This document shows, piece after piece, positions 34,113 through 41,393 of a DNA stretch of 43,347 nt. Position numbers and translations under genes: made by a program. Source of the stretch: Acidobacteriota bacterium (GTDB taxonomy: Bacteria; Acidobacteriota; Thermoanaerobaculia; Multivoradales; J023); the NCBI GenBank assembly GCA_029263355.1, contig JAJCXQ010000192.1, forward strand, positions 1 through 43,347, read 5' to 3'. Position 1 is the stretch's first letter. Each line of letters begins with the position of its first letter. The notes under the pieces are model-generated. The model had not been told where the DNA came from. It searched no databases and saw only the letters and a list, made by a program, of their open reading frames with translations.

Positions 34113-35804
34113 ATGAAAACAACCCTCGCCTTTGTCGCCGTGATGATGTTATCCGCCTGCGGACCGGACGGCAGCGCGCCACAGGACGCTGCAAGGACGG
34201 ATGCCAAACAGGCCGTCGATACGCTTTACGTGAACGGCGTCGTCTGGACCGGCTCAAAAGGCGTGGGGGATGCCCGGTTCTTGGCCGTCAAGGACGGAGT
34301 GATCACGGATGTCGGCGACGGTGAGACCGATCACATCACGGCGCAGGAAACGGTGGATCTCGACGGCCGCTTCGTTATGCCAGGGTTCATCGACAATCAT
34401 GTGCATTTTCTCGAAGGCGGCGCCGGGCTAGCGAGTGTCGACCTACGCGATGCGGCGACGCCAGAGGTGTTCTCACAACGTATCGCCGACTATGCAGCAA
34501 CTCTGTCTGCTGGCCGATGGGTCTTGAACGGCAACTGGGATCATGAATTGTGGGGTGGTGCACTGCCGCGCAAGGAATGGATTGACCCGGTGACCCAAGA
34601 CACGCCGGTTTTTGTCTTTCGTCTCGATGGGCATATGGCGCTAGCAAACTCGGCGGCGCTGAAGCTCGCCGACATCGATGCGGCGACGGTGACGCCGGAA
34701 GGCGGCGAAATTGTGCGCGACAAAAACGGGGAGCCGACCGGTGTTTTGAAAGATACCGCCATGAATCCGGTCCTTGCCGTGATCCCCAAACCGTCCGACG
34801 ACGAGCTTCTGGCCGCTTTTGATTTGGCGCAGTCCCACGCTCTCAGCCTAGGTCTGACGCAGGTCCACGCCGTCACCGCAAATCCAAATGAAACCACCAT
34901 GCTCGATGCTTTTCGGCTCGCCCACTACCATGGTGTCATGAAAATCCGAATTTACGCGCTGTCGCCTCTCGAGCATTGGCAGGACGCCAGAGTTCTTGTG
35001 GCGAGTGAAGGCAACGGAGACGACACGCTGCGCTGGGGCGGCCTCAAAGGTTTTGTTGACGGCTCCCTCGGCTCGACAACCGCTTGGTTTTACGAGCCGT
35101 TCGCGGATAAGCCCGAGACCAGCGGCTTCCCATTGACCGATCCGGCGGTGCTGAAAACCCTGATGGCCGACGCGGATGCGGCGGGGCTCCACCTCGCTGT
35201 CCATGCCATCGGTGACAAGGCAATCGATCTGCTCATCGACAACATGCGAGCAGCGGCAGGCGCCGATATCGCCGACCGGCGTTACCGTATCGAACACTTC
35301 CAGCATCCATCCCGCGCCGCCATCGAGGCCGCGGCGGCCAGCGGTATCATCGCCTCGATGCAGCCCTATCACGCCATCGACGACGGGCGCTGGGCGGAAA
35401 AACGCATCGGTCCCGAACGTATCAAAACAACTTACGCCTTCCGGTCGATTCTCGACGCGGGTGGGATTTTGACTTTCGGCTCCGACTGGCCGGTTGCTCC
35501 CTTGTCACCCATCGAAGGCGTCTACGCCGCCGTCACCCGCCGTACTACCGACGGCGCCAACCCGGATGGCTGGCAGCCGCAGGAAAAGATCACCGTCGAG
35601 GAGGCGCTCACCGCCTACACCGCAACGAATGCTTATGCCGGCTTCGAAGAAGACCAAGCCGGCACGCTCGAAAGAGGCAAGCGTGCTGATTTCGTTGTCC
35701 TGTCGGAGGATCCGCGGTCGGTCGATCCTGACGCACTTCGGGACATCAAGGTGCTGGCGACCATGATCGGTGGAGAAGTGGTTTTTCATTCAAAAGAGGA
35801 ATAG
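34113..35804 (+). CDS. YtcJ-like amidohydrolase lipoprotein
   Basis: A 563-residue metal-dependent hydrolase of the amidohydrolase-3 group. The chosen start, ATG 34113 after AAGGA, gives a lipoprotein signal (MKTTLAFVAVMMLSAC), so it is exported and lipid-anchored. The beta-sandwich start YVNGVVWTGS leads into FVMPGFIDNHVHFLEGG with the HxH metal site. Further conserved parts are GGLKGFVDGSLGSTTAWFYEPF, AVHAIGDKAIDLLID, RIEHFQHP and TFGSDWPVAPLSPIEGVYAAVTR with the metal-binding Asp, and the gene closes with ADFVVLSEDP. The substrate is unknown; relatives act on N-substituted amides. Codon use and base composition look slightly less GC-rich than in neighbours, so transfer from another phylum is possible but not shown. 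Confidence 0.92.
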   Translation: MKTTLAFVAVMMLSACGPDGSAPQDAARTDAKQAVDTLYVNGVVWTGSKGVGDARFLAVKDGVITDVGDGETDHITAQETVDLDGRFVMPGFIDNHVHFLEGGAGLASVDLRDAATPEVFSQRIADYAATLSAGRWVLNGNWDHELWGGALPRKEWIDPVTQDTPVFVFRLDGHMALANSAALKLADIDAATVTPEGGEIVRDKNGEPTGVLKDTAMNPVLAVIPKPSDDELLAAFDLAQSHALSLGLTQVHAVTANPNETTMLDAFRLAHYHGVMKIRIYALSPLEHWQDARVLVASEGNGDDTLRWGGLKGFVDGSLGSTTAWFYEPFADKPETSGFPLTDPAVLKTLMADADAAGLHLAVHAIGDKAIDLLIDNMRAAAGADIADRRYRIEHFQHPSRAAIEAAAASGIIASMQPYHAIDDGRWAEKRIGPERIKTTYAFRSILDAGGILTFGSDWPVAPLSPIEGVYAAVTRRTTDGANPDGWQPQEKITVEEALTAYTATNAYAGFEEDQAGTLERGKRADFVVLSEDPRSVDPDALRDIKVLATMIGGEVVFHSKEE

Positions 35805-35909
35805 GCGCCGCGCTGGTCGGGATTTGCTGATGACGTTAAGCCATATGCCAGGCCTTCCCAACACGGCACCCGCGAGTCGAGCCCACTTTTGGTCAGTTGA
35901 CTGTCGCTA

Positions 35910-36392
35910 TCACCAGCAGAATTGCCCCGGGCAGATCTTGCATTCGACGTCCGCGTTGGCGGACTCTTTGCAATTCCCGCCTCCGGCGTTCTGACAGTTG
36001 TTGTCGTAATGATAGGTAAGACCTGTGACGATGCCTGGACAGATGTTGAGGGCTGCCGCCCCAATTTTACTGTGGAGATCAGCCCTGGCATTGACGCATT
36101 GCGGTGAGCCTTCGGGACCTACGCCCCAGATTGTCCCGGTATTGCCGCAAGCCTGGGTTTGACAACCGGCTGCCATCACCTTCGAAGGTTCCAGATCCAC
36201 GACCGGCGTCTCGAGATCCTCGGCCGATGGGGCGAGATCTTCCGCTGCCGGCTTGGCCGGGTGTGACAGCACCGATGCCTCGGTGTCGACTTGTGCATCG
36301 TCGACCTCGGTGGCGCTGATGCCGTTCCAGTTACCGAGGACTGCGATACTGAGAGTCACTAGAAGAAGGATTGTCATCTTGGAAAAGTTCAT
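35910..36392 (-). CDS. Small secreted cysteine-rich protein of unknown function
   Basis: A 160-residue precursor with a signal peptide (MTILLLVTLSIAVLGNWNG region). Residues about 28-70 are acidic and Pro/Ala-rich, like a linker or pro-region. The last about 85 residues hold nine cysteines: GCQTQAC, PQC, NIC, NNC, GNC, VEC, KIC and a final FCW. That spacing suggests a compact disulfide-bonded domain, possibly one released from the acidic part. The ATG at 36392 follows AAAGGAG. It lies 30 bp below the gene at 36423 on the same strand and is likely co-transcribed with it. I recognise no family. Confidence 0.7.
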   Translation of the reverse strand: MNFSKMTILLLVTLSIAVLGNWNGISATEVDDAQVDTEASVLSHPAKPAAEDLAPSAEDLETPVVDLEPSKVMAAGCQTQACGNTGTIWGVGPEGSPQCVNARADLHSKIGAAALNICPGIVTGLTYHYDNNCQNAGGGNCKESANADVECKICPGQFCW

Positions 36393-36422
36393 GGCTCTCT
36401 CCTTTGAGTGTGTGCGGATGGT

Positions 36423-36986
36423 TTATTTACTGAAGTCCAAATTGGATGGTCCCAAGGCGAGTTTTCGACGCTCGGGTACGACCGTTTGTGCCACCGACTC
36501 GAATCTGAAGTTGTCAAAGAAGACCTTGCCGGAGCCCCTGAGGATGACGCCGAAGGCGATAGCGGTGGCCTCCTTGGGCACATCGAGCACAATTTCGTAA
36601 GACTGCCAGTCGGTGGTGCCCTTGATGGGGCGCTCGTTCATGTTGTCGAAGGCAAGGGACTCTTTGCGGTTGCAGCCATCGACACGGAGCCACATCAGGG
36701 CCTGATTGACTACTTCCTCGGAGCGGATTTCGGCGGTGAGCCGTAAGCGGTGGCCGTGGTATTTCTTGGCATCGAATATCTGCGACAGGGTACCGAAGCC
36801 TTGCGGTGACTTTGCGCCGCTGGCCAGAAATCCTATGCCGGACTCGGTGCCCACGCGGTATTGATGGGGAGCGCTTCCCGCCAGGCCCCAGCCTTTCGGG
36901 GTGCCGGGGGGAGATGCGCGGGCGACGGCGGCAAAGGCCAAGGCACAGAGGAGTGCAGCAACGTGCAGTTTGTTGATGGACGGCAT
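36423..36986 (-). CDS. Secreted beta-sandwich protein, carbohydrate-binding-like
   Basis: A 187-residue exported protein (signal KLHVAALLCALAFAAVARA) made of one jelly-roll domain. Landmarks are GWGLAGSAPHQYRVG, GFGTLSQIFDAKKYHGHRLRLTAEIRSE, MWLRVDGCNRKESLAFDNM, ERPIKGTTDWQSYEIVLDVP and FGVILRGSGKVFFDNFRFE. This pattern resembles the carbohydrate-binding or CIA30-like domain found alone or fused to regulators and peptidases. No catalytic residues are apparent, so a ligand-binding role is inferred. The start follows a perfect AGGAGG. Its gene precedes the cysteine-rich secreted protein gene by 30 bp. Confidence 0.78.
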   Translation of the reverse strand: MPSINKLHVAALLCALAFAAVARASPPGTPKGWGLAGSAPHQYRVGTESGIGFLASGAKSPQGFGTLSQIFDAKKYHGHRLRLTAEIRSEEVVNQALMWLRVDGCNRKESLAFDNMNERPIKGTTDWQSYEIVLDVPKEATAIAFGVILRGSGKVFFDNFRFESVAQTVVPERRKLALGPSNLDFSK

Positions 36987-37123
36987 GTCCGAGTCCTCCT
37001 TTCTAGAGGATCGTTACACCCGGTGATCCGGGCCTAGGAATCCAGGGCAGGAGCGATTGTGCCCCGACCTGACGAATGGGCCAGCTGGCCCAAAGAATCG
37101 CGACGCTGACCGGTCAGCGTCAC

Positions 37124-39193
37124 TCAGACGTTCTGGTTGGGACTCTCCAACTCGATCCATCCATTGAGGCCGAGGACGCCACCCGCGGTGACGTCAACAG
37201 ATCGAGCTCCGAAAGGGCCGAGGTCTGTGAGGTGGCGAGTGGTGCCACTCGCCACATGGCAAGCGTAGAGAGTGGCTTCTTGGGCGTCAGCCCAGATTGC
37301 CCAGCCCTGGGTGGCGCCGCGAAAGCCGCCGAGTCCGTCTCTAGCATGCTCGAAGTAGCATACGCGCCTGGTTTCCGGCTCGGATGGGATGCGCGCGAAC
37401 ACGACGGTCTCCTCGGGCATCGTCCTGGCGGTCCACACCAAGGGTCCTTCATCGAGTGCGCCGAGGGACACGTAACCGCTCGTCACAAAACGCTTCTCCG
37501 ACGCCCACATGGCAAAAGGCCCGGGATCCCAATCGACCGCCGCCTCGTGTTGTAGCTCCCAGGCTGTTGGGTCGAGGCCCACGACTCGTGCCTCCCCTGA
37601 ACCGGCGAGTAGGAAATAGGTGGTCTCGCCGACTCGACTCACTGGTGTCGGTGAGAACCGACCTCCGGGCCGAAGCACCGCTTCGGCCTTCTCGGTCGGG
37701 AAAACGTTTATGTCAGGGGTGAATGACATCGCAGGTGAGAACAGGCGCTGCCCTTGATCCGGCAAGTCGTGGGGACCGGTCACGCGTTCACCGTCGGATG
37801 TGATCGCCATCCACCAATGGTTGAGGTTTTTCTTTGGCCTGGCATGTGTTGCATGGGCGTAGAGCATCGGCTCGGTGGTGACCAAAAGCTGCTCAGCACC
37901 GATCCAAGCCGCGGTCCAAGGATTGCGATCGTCCCTTGGCAAGTCCCGCACAGCCAGCATCCGCAGCCGCCGATCCTCTCCTAGGATCAAGAGATTGCCG
38001 ACTCGATATGTCCCCAGGCCAAAGCGATAACCAGACAACGTTCGCCAGGCAAACTGGCGGCCATCCGTAGACCAGCCTAGTGGATCCTGGTGCGCTCCCT
38101 GGTTGAGGTGCAGCTCATAGAATCCACCGTCGCGACGGATGATCACCCATTCGGAGTTGGCTCCGTTCCAAGGCCCCTCGGCGCTGCGCATCACGGCCTG
38201 TCCACTCTCTGGGTGGGCGAAGAATTGTTCTCCGCGCACGAAGACGCGGCGGAGCACTCGGCTCCCCGATGGACCGCGGACCACCGGATGGTAGATGCCG
38301 TCCGGGAGGTACTTCGCCTGAACCATCTCGAGGTGGGCTCCCTGGCCAAGATCTCGGACCGCCACCACCGCGCCGGGCTCGACCCGCATGGGTTGTAGCA
38401 AGATCAGGACGCTCGCCGCGGTGGCCGCAAGCAGAACGAACGTTAGCCCGGCGATGCCTCGCCGCCAATGAATCTCACCTGGAGCACGCTGCATCAGCCA
38501 ACCGGCAATCGCGAGGGCGCCGAGCCCAATGACCCACAGGAAGGCTTCCTGAGACGCTTTTCCGAGCGTCGGCCAAGCCATGTAAAGGACACCCTGGGTC
38601 GGTAGAGGAGCCATCACGGGAATCAAATAGGACACGCCTTGGATCAAAAGGCTGCCGAGAAACCACCGGCCTAGGGCTTGGGAGCGGGTTGCGGACAGAG
38701 CTGCGGCGAGGAAGCCGCTACCCATGCCAACCGCCAACAGGGCGAGCCCTGTCGTGATGATCCCCCCGGGGTGGAAGTCCCGGTCCGCAAAGGATCTCGA
38801 GAGGTCCGCGAATGAAGGCCGGTAAAGCGCCAGGCAACCCACAATCCAGAGCATGGTGGCGAAACAGACCGCCATTAACCTGAGGAGGAAAACCTGGCCA
38901 CTTCCCCAGGATCGGGCATAAAGCCATTCGAGACTCCGCTCCTCTCGCTCCCGCGCCCACCCGGAGATCGCCATCATTGCGGCGAGGGTCGGAGCGAGCA
39001 GCCAACATGCGTACAGAGCCGCAAGGTCAGGCCAGTCGCCAGCGAAAAACCTCCAATGTCCTTCCACGACGCGATGCACCAGCGGTGGCACGATCAGCAA
39101 CAACCAGCCGATCAACACCGGCTTGCGGTGACGACGCAGCTCGTGGAGAAAAAACGTGATGGCAGCGCGCCACGTCAATCGGTTTGAGGGCAT
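37124..39193 (-). CDS. ABC-2-type permease with a large C-terminal propeller-like domain
   Basis: A 689-residue membrane protein and partner of the ATPase at 39193. The first about 265 residues hold about seven hydrophobic helices (VLIGWLLLIVPPLV, ALYACWLLAPTLAAMMAISG, IITTGLALLAVGMGSGFLAAAL, AGLTFVLLAATAASVLILL). The remaining about 420 residues are soluble and beta-rich, with repeated segments such as DPLGWSTDGRQFAWRTLSG and GWAIWADAQEATLYACHVASG typical of propeller blades. Common ABC-2 permeases lack such a domain. The start ATG at 39193 shares one base with the ATPase stop (TGATG), so the two are coupled. Expected role: export or extraction of an envelope-active compound; the substrate is unknown. 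Confidence 0.8.
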   Translation of the reverse strand: MPSNRLTWRAAITFFLHELRRHRKPVLIGWLLLIVPPLVHRVVEGHWRFFAGDWPDLAALYACWLLAPTLAAMMAISGWAREREERSLEWLYARSWGSGQVFLLRLMAVCFATMLWIVGCLALYRPSFADLSRSFADRDFHPGGIITTGLALLAVGMGSGFLAAALSATRSQALGRWFLGSLLIQGVSYLIPVMAPLPTQGVLYMAWPTLGKASQEAFLWVIGLGALAIAGWLMQRAPGEIHWRRGIAGLTFVLLAATAASVLILLQPMRVEPGAVVAVRDLGQGAHLEMVQAKYLPDGIYHPVVRGPSGSRVLRRVFVRGEQFFAHPESGQAVMRSAEGPWNGANSEWVIIRRDGGFYELHLNQGAHQDPLGWSTDGRQFAWRTLSGYRFGLGTYRVGNLLILGEDRRLRMLAVRDLPRDDRNPWTAAWIGAEQLLVTTEPMLYAHATHARPKKNLNHWWMAITSDGERVTGPHDLPDQGQRLFSPAMSFTPDINVFPTEKAEAVLRPGGRFSPTPVSRVGETTYFLLAGSGEARVVGLDPTAWELQHEAAVDWDPGPFAMWASEKRFVTSGYVSLGALDEGPLVWTARTMPEETVVFARIPSEPETRRVCYFEHARDGLGGFRGATQGWAIWADAQEATLYACHVASGTTRHLTDLGPFGARSVDVTAGGVLGLNGWIELESPNQNV

Positions 39194-40038
39194 CAGAGTT
39201 CTCCTTCCGTCAACGCAACATAAATGTCTTCGAGGGTCACAGGCTCGCATCGTGCTGCTGGGACGTCCGCCTGGTACCGTGCCCAGACGTCAGCATCGAA
39301 CGCCGTCAGCAGCGGCCCGTCATCGCTTTCGATCACTCCCAGGTCGGCCGGCAGTGAAACGCCATGGGGCAGAAAGAGCCGTCGACATCGAGCTTTTAGG
39401 TGATCGACATCTTCATCGATCTCGATGATGCCTCGGCGCAAGAGTAATAAACGATCGAGCGACCAATCGGCCTCTGTCAGCAGATGGGTCGAGATCAGGA
39501 CACCACATCCCGACTCGCCGGCAAGCGCCAGCAGCTCGCCGAGGAGCAGGCGCCGGCCCTTGGGATCCAGACCTAGGGTGGGATCGTCGAGGATCAACAG
39601 CTTGGGTCGGAGTGCGAGCGCGCACAGCAGGCCCAAACGCGCTGTCTGACCGCGGGAGAGTTTTTCGACGTCTTGCGTCGGATCAATTTCCAACCGATCG
39701 ATCAGCTCACGCGCCAGATCTGGATCCCACTTCGGAACCGTGGCGGCCTGAAAATTGATCAGTTGTTGGACTCGGAAACAGCGTGGAAAGGCGGGACGCT
39801 CGGGCATCCAGCCCACGTCACCGAGATGTCTCCGGCGCAGGGGGTTCTCACTCAAGACGCGAACTCGCCCTGCAGAAGGCTCGAGAAACCCCATTGCGAT
39901 GCCTAGGGTCGTCGTCTTCCCAACCCCGTTGGATCCTGCCAGAGCGACAATTTCTCCGGCATGCACTTGGAAACTCACCTCGTCGAGTACGGTCCGGCGG
40001 CCAAACCGCTTTTTCAACCCATGGACTTCAATCATCAT
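39193..40038 (-). CDS. ABC transporter ATP-binding protein of a YtrA-type operon
   Basis: A 281-residue ATPase. Walker A is AGSNGVGKTT (35-43), the signature LSRGQ (127-131) and Walker B LLILDDPTLGLD, with D151. The residue after the Walker B Asp is Asp152 where most ABC ATPases have the catalytic Glu. This change is seen in some relatives and may slow hydrolysis. The start is ATG 40038 or the adjacent ATG 40035, both after AGGAGG; a start at 40059 is less likely. The gene overlaps the end of the GntR regulator gene by 11 bp and the permease gene by 1 bp, giving one operon of regulator, ATPase and permease. Confidence 0.92.
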   Translation of the reverse strand: MMIEVHGLKKRFGRRTVLDEVSFQVHAGEIVALAGSNGVGKTTTLGIAMGFLEPSAGRVRVLSENPLRRRHLGDVGWMPERPAFPRCFRVQQLINFQAATVPKWDPDLARELIDRLEIDPTQDVEKLSRGQTARLGLLCALALRPKLLILDDPTLGLDPKGRRLLLGELLALAGESGCGVLISTHLLTEADWSLDRLLLLRRGIIEIDEDVDHLKARCRRLFLPHGVSLPADLGVIESDDGPLLTAFDADVWARYQADVPAARCEPVTLEDIYVALTEGEL

Positions 40039-40435
40039 CACTCCTCCTTTCGTCCGCACCCGCCCAAACTCGGCATAACGCTTCGATCAGTTGCTCTCGG
40101 TCGAGCCGCAAGCGTCGTCCAGTCGTGACCAAAGCAGCCAATTCGCGATCCAACATGTCCTGGGTGAGCTTGGGCGCAATACGAGTCGCAGTCTCGGTCA
40201 CCGTCATCCCAATGCCGCGCTCCGCCTGCGCGAGACCGGAGCGTTCCAACGCCCGCAAGCCTCGGGCGGTGGTGTTGGGATTGAGACGCAGCCGGCTCGC
40301 CAGAGTACGTACCGACGGTAGTCGATCCCCGGGTCGTAGCTCACCCACCGTCACCGCCACCGCCACCGATTCCAAGATCTGCTCATAAAGCGGGATCGGG
40401 GACGAGGGATCGAGATGGGGCATCCAGTCAGACAC
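40028..40435 (-). CDS. GntR-family regulator, YtrA subfamily
   Basis: A 135-residue repressor-type protein. The N-terminal winged helix (about 10-78) has PLYEQILESVAVAVTVGELRPGDRLPSVRTLASRL and NTTARGLRALERSGLAQAERGIG. The short helical tail (about 85-130) is typical of the YtrA subfamily, which lacks a large ligand domain and controls ABC-transporter operons. The GTG at 40435 is used as start with AAAGGA upstream; an ATG at 40423 is possible. The adjoining upstream DNA carries two identical-type 22-bp palindromes, probably its own operators, so autoregulation of the operon is expected. Confidence 0.9.
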   Translation of the reverse strand: MSDWMPHLDPSSPIPLYEQILESVAVAVTVGELRPGDRLPSVRTLASRLRLNPNTTARGLRALERSGLAQAERGIGMTVTETATRIAPKLTQDMLDRELAALVTTGRRLRLDREQLIEALCRVWAGADERRSDDD

Positions 40436-40452
40436 GGTTTGTCGTCCTTTTG

Positions 40453-40474
40453 TGTACTACCTGGGTGGTACACC
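40453..40474. promoter_or_regulatory. Probable operator 1 of the YtrA-type regulator
   Basis: GTGTACTACC, five variable bases, GGTACAC: an inverted repeat centred about 28 bp upstream of the regulator start codon. It matches the site at 40546-40567 in all 17 non-spacer positions, which argues for a specific protein-binding site. Confidence 0.75.
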
Positions 40475-40545
40475 CAGGGTAGCGTTTTATGAATGTTGGA
40501 TTCGAAGTTGTCATCAATGGATGGTTTTGTGCTCGGAACAGGCTT

Positions 40546-40567
40546 GTGTACTACCGAGATGGTACAC
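40546..40567. promoter_or_regulatory. Probable operator 2 of the YtrA-type regulator
   Basis: Second copy of GTGTACTACC-N5-GGTACAC, 93 bp from the first (about nine helical turns), in the gap between the regulator gene and the 3' end of rlpA. It may allow DNA looping or control a second promoter. Confidence 0.72.
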
Positions 40568-40717
40568 TTGGAAAGCAGAAGGTGTCAAGGCCAGGGATTT
40601 GGGAGGACGATAGGCGAATGTCGCAACGAGGATGTTGTGCTGGAGCTGCTGTTGGGCAATCCTGCCCTGTCCTATCGGCATGCGGTGGTGGTGATAGTGG
40701 TGGCACGACACCCTGCT

Positions 40718-41380
40718 TCAAGGCAAGGCGATCACCCTCGCATCCAACCCTTCACGCAGCAAGGTGCGCCGCGCGTCTTCCGCTTCGCCCGACTTGCGAT
40801 AAATGCCGACACGGACGCGGTGCCAGCCGTCGGCGGTCAGTATCTTGACGTCGGGGTAACTGGCAACGAGACGGCGCTCGAGCTCAACGGCGTTGGCGCG
40901 GTCGCGGAAGGCGCCGACTTGAACGGTGTAGCGCGAGGTTCGGATCGGTCCCGAGGGGCCGCCGCCGACGGAGACGATGCGGATCTCGACCTTGGCGAGA
41001 CCGGCGTCCGCCATGCCGAGCTCGCGGGCGGCACCGTAGGAGAGGTCAATGATTCGGCCGCGGATGAAGGGGCCGCGGTCGTTGATCTCGACCCGTACCT
41101 TGCGGCCGTTCTCGAGGCTCTGGACATCGGCGACGGTGCCCAACGGTAATTCGCGGTGGGCCGCGGTCAGGCCGTACATGTCGTAAATGACGCCGCTGGC
41201 AGTGGGCTTGCCATGGAAGTCCTTGCCGTACCAGGACGCGACGCCACGGGTGGTGGCGCCGGGCCGGGGAGGCTCGTAGCGGTTGGTGGCGCATCCCGCC
41301 ATGAGCAGCGGCAACGCTAGCCAAACGAGCCCGCGCGATATCGGCGTCAACCGCTGGTGTTCCATCTCAGACCCGCGCAT
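40718..41380 (-). CDS. rlpA: RlpA-family septal-ring lytic transglycosylase lipoprotein
   Basis: A 220-residue lipoprotein. The signal RGLVWLALPLLMAGC puts the lipidated Cys at about residue 30. The double-psi beta-barrel domain (about 45-135) has GVASWYGKDFHGKPTASG, MYGLTAAHRELPLGT and INDRGPF with the conserved Asp, then IIDLSYGAARELGM. A SPOR domain closes the protein (YTVQVGAFRDRANAVELERRL and VRVGIYRKSGEAEDARRTL) and binds denuded glycan at the septum. In Pseudomonas RlpA cleaves such glycan strands at division. The ATG at 41380 follows the purB stop by one base; an in-frame ATG at 41365 is an alternative, since a 15-bp duplication makes the start ambiguous. Confidence 0.93.
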   Translation of the reverse strand: MRGSEMEHQRLTPISRGLVWLALPLLMAGCATNRYEPPRPGATTRGVASWYGKDFHGKPTASGVIYDMYGLTAAHRELPLGTVADVQSLENGRKVRVEINDRGPFIRGRIIDLSYGAARELGMADAGLAKVEIRIVSVGGGPSGPIRTSRYTVQVGAFRDRANAVELERRLVASYPDVKILTADGWHRVRVGIYRKSGEAEDARRTLLREGLDARVIALP

Positions 41381-41393
41381 CTCAGACCCTGGG
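41364..41393. repeat. Two-copy 15-bp tandem repeat at the purB/rlpA junction
   Basis: ATCTCAGACCC recurs at 41364 and 41379 with a period of 15 bp. On the minus strand each copy ends in TCTGAGAT, so the unit overlaps the purB stop codon (TGA) and both candidate rlpA ATG codons. Confidence 0.7.

Noticed and set aside
37019..37032. CCCGG/CCGGG hairpin as terminator of the permease operon
   Set aside because: Only a 5-bp stem and no T-run on the minus strand.
40493..41149. Plus-strand open frame over rlpA
   Set aside because: Shadow of the rlpA gene, which has a lipobox, a barrel and a SPOR domain on the other strand.
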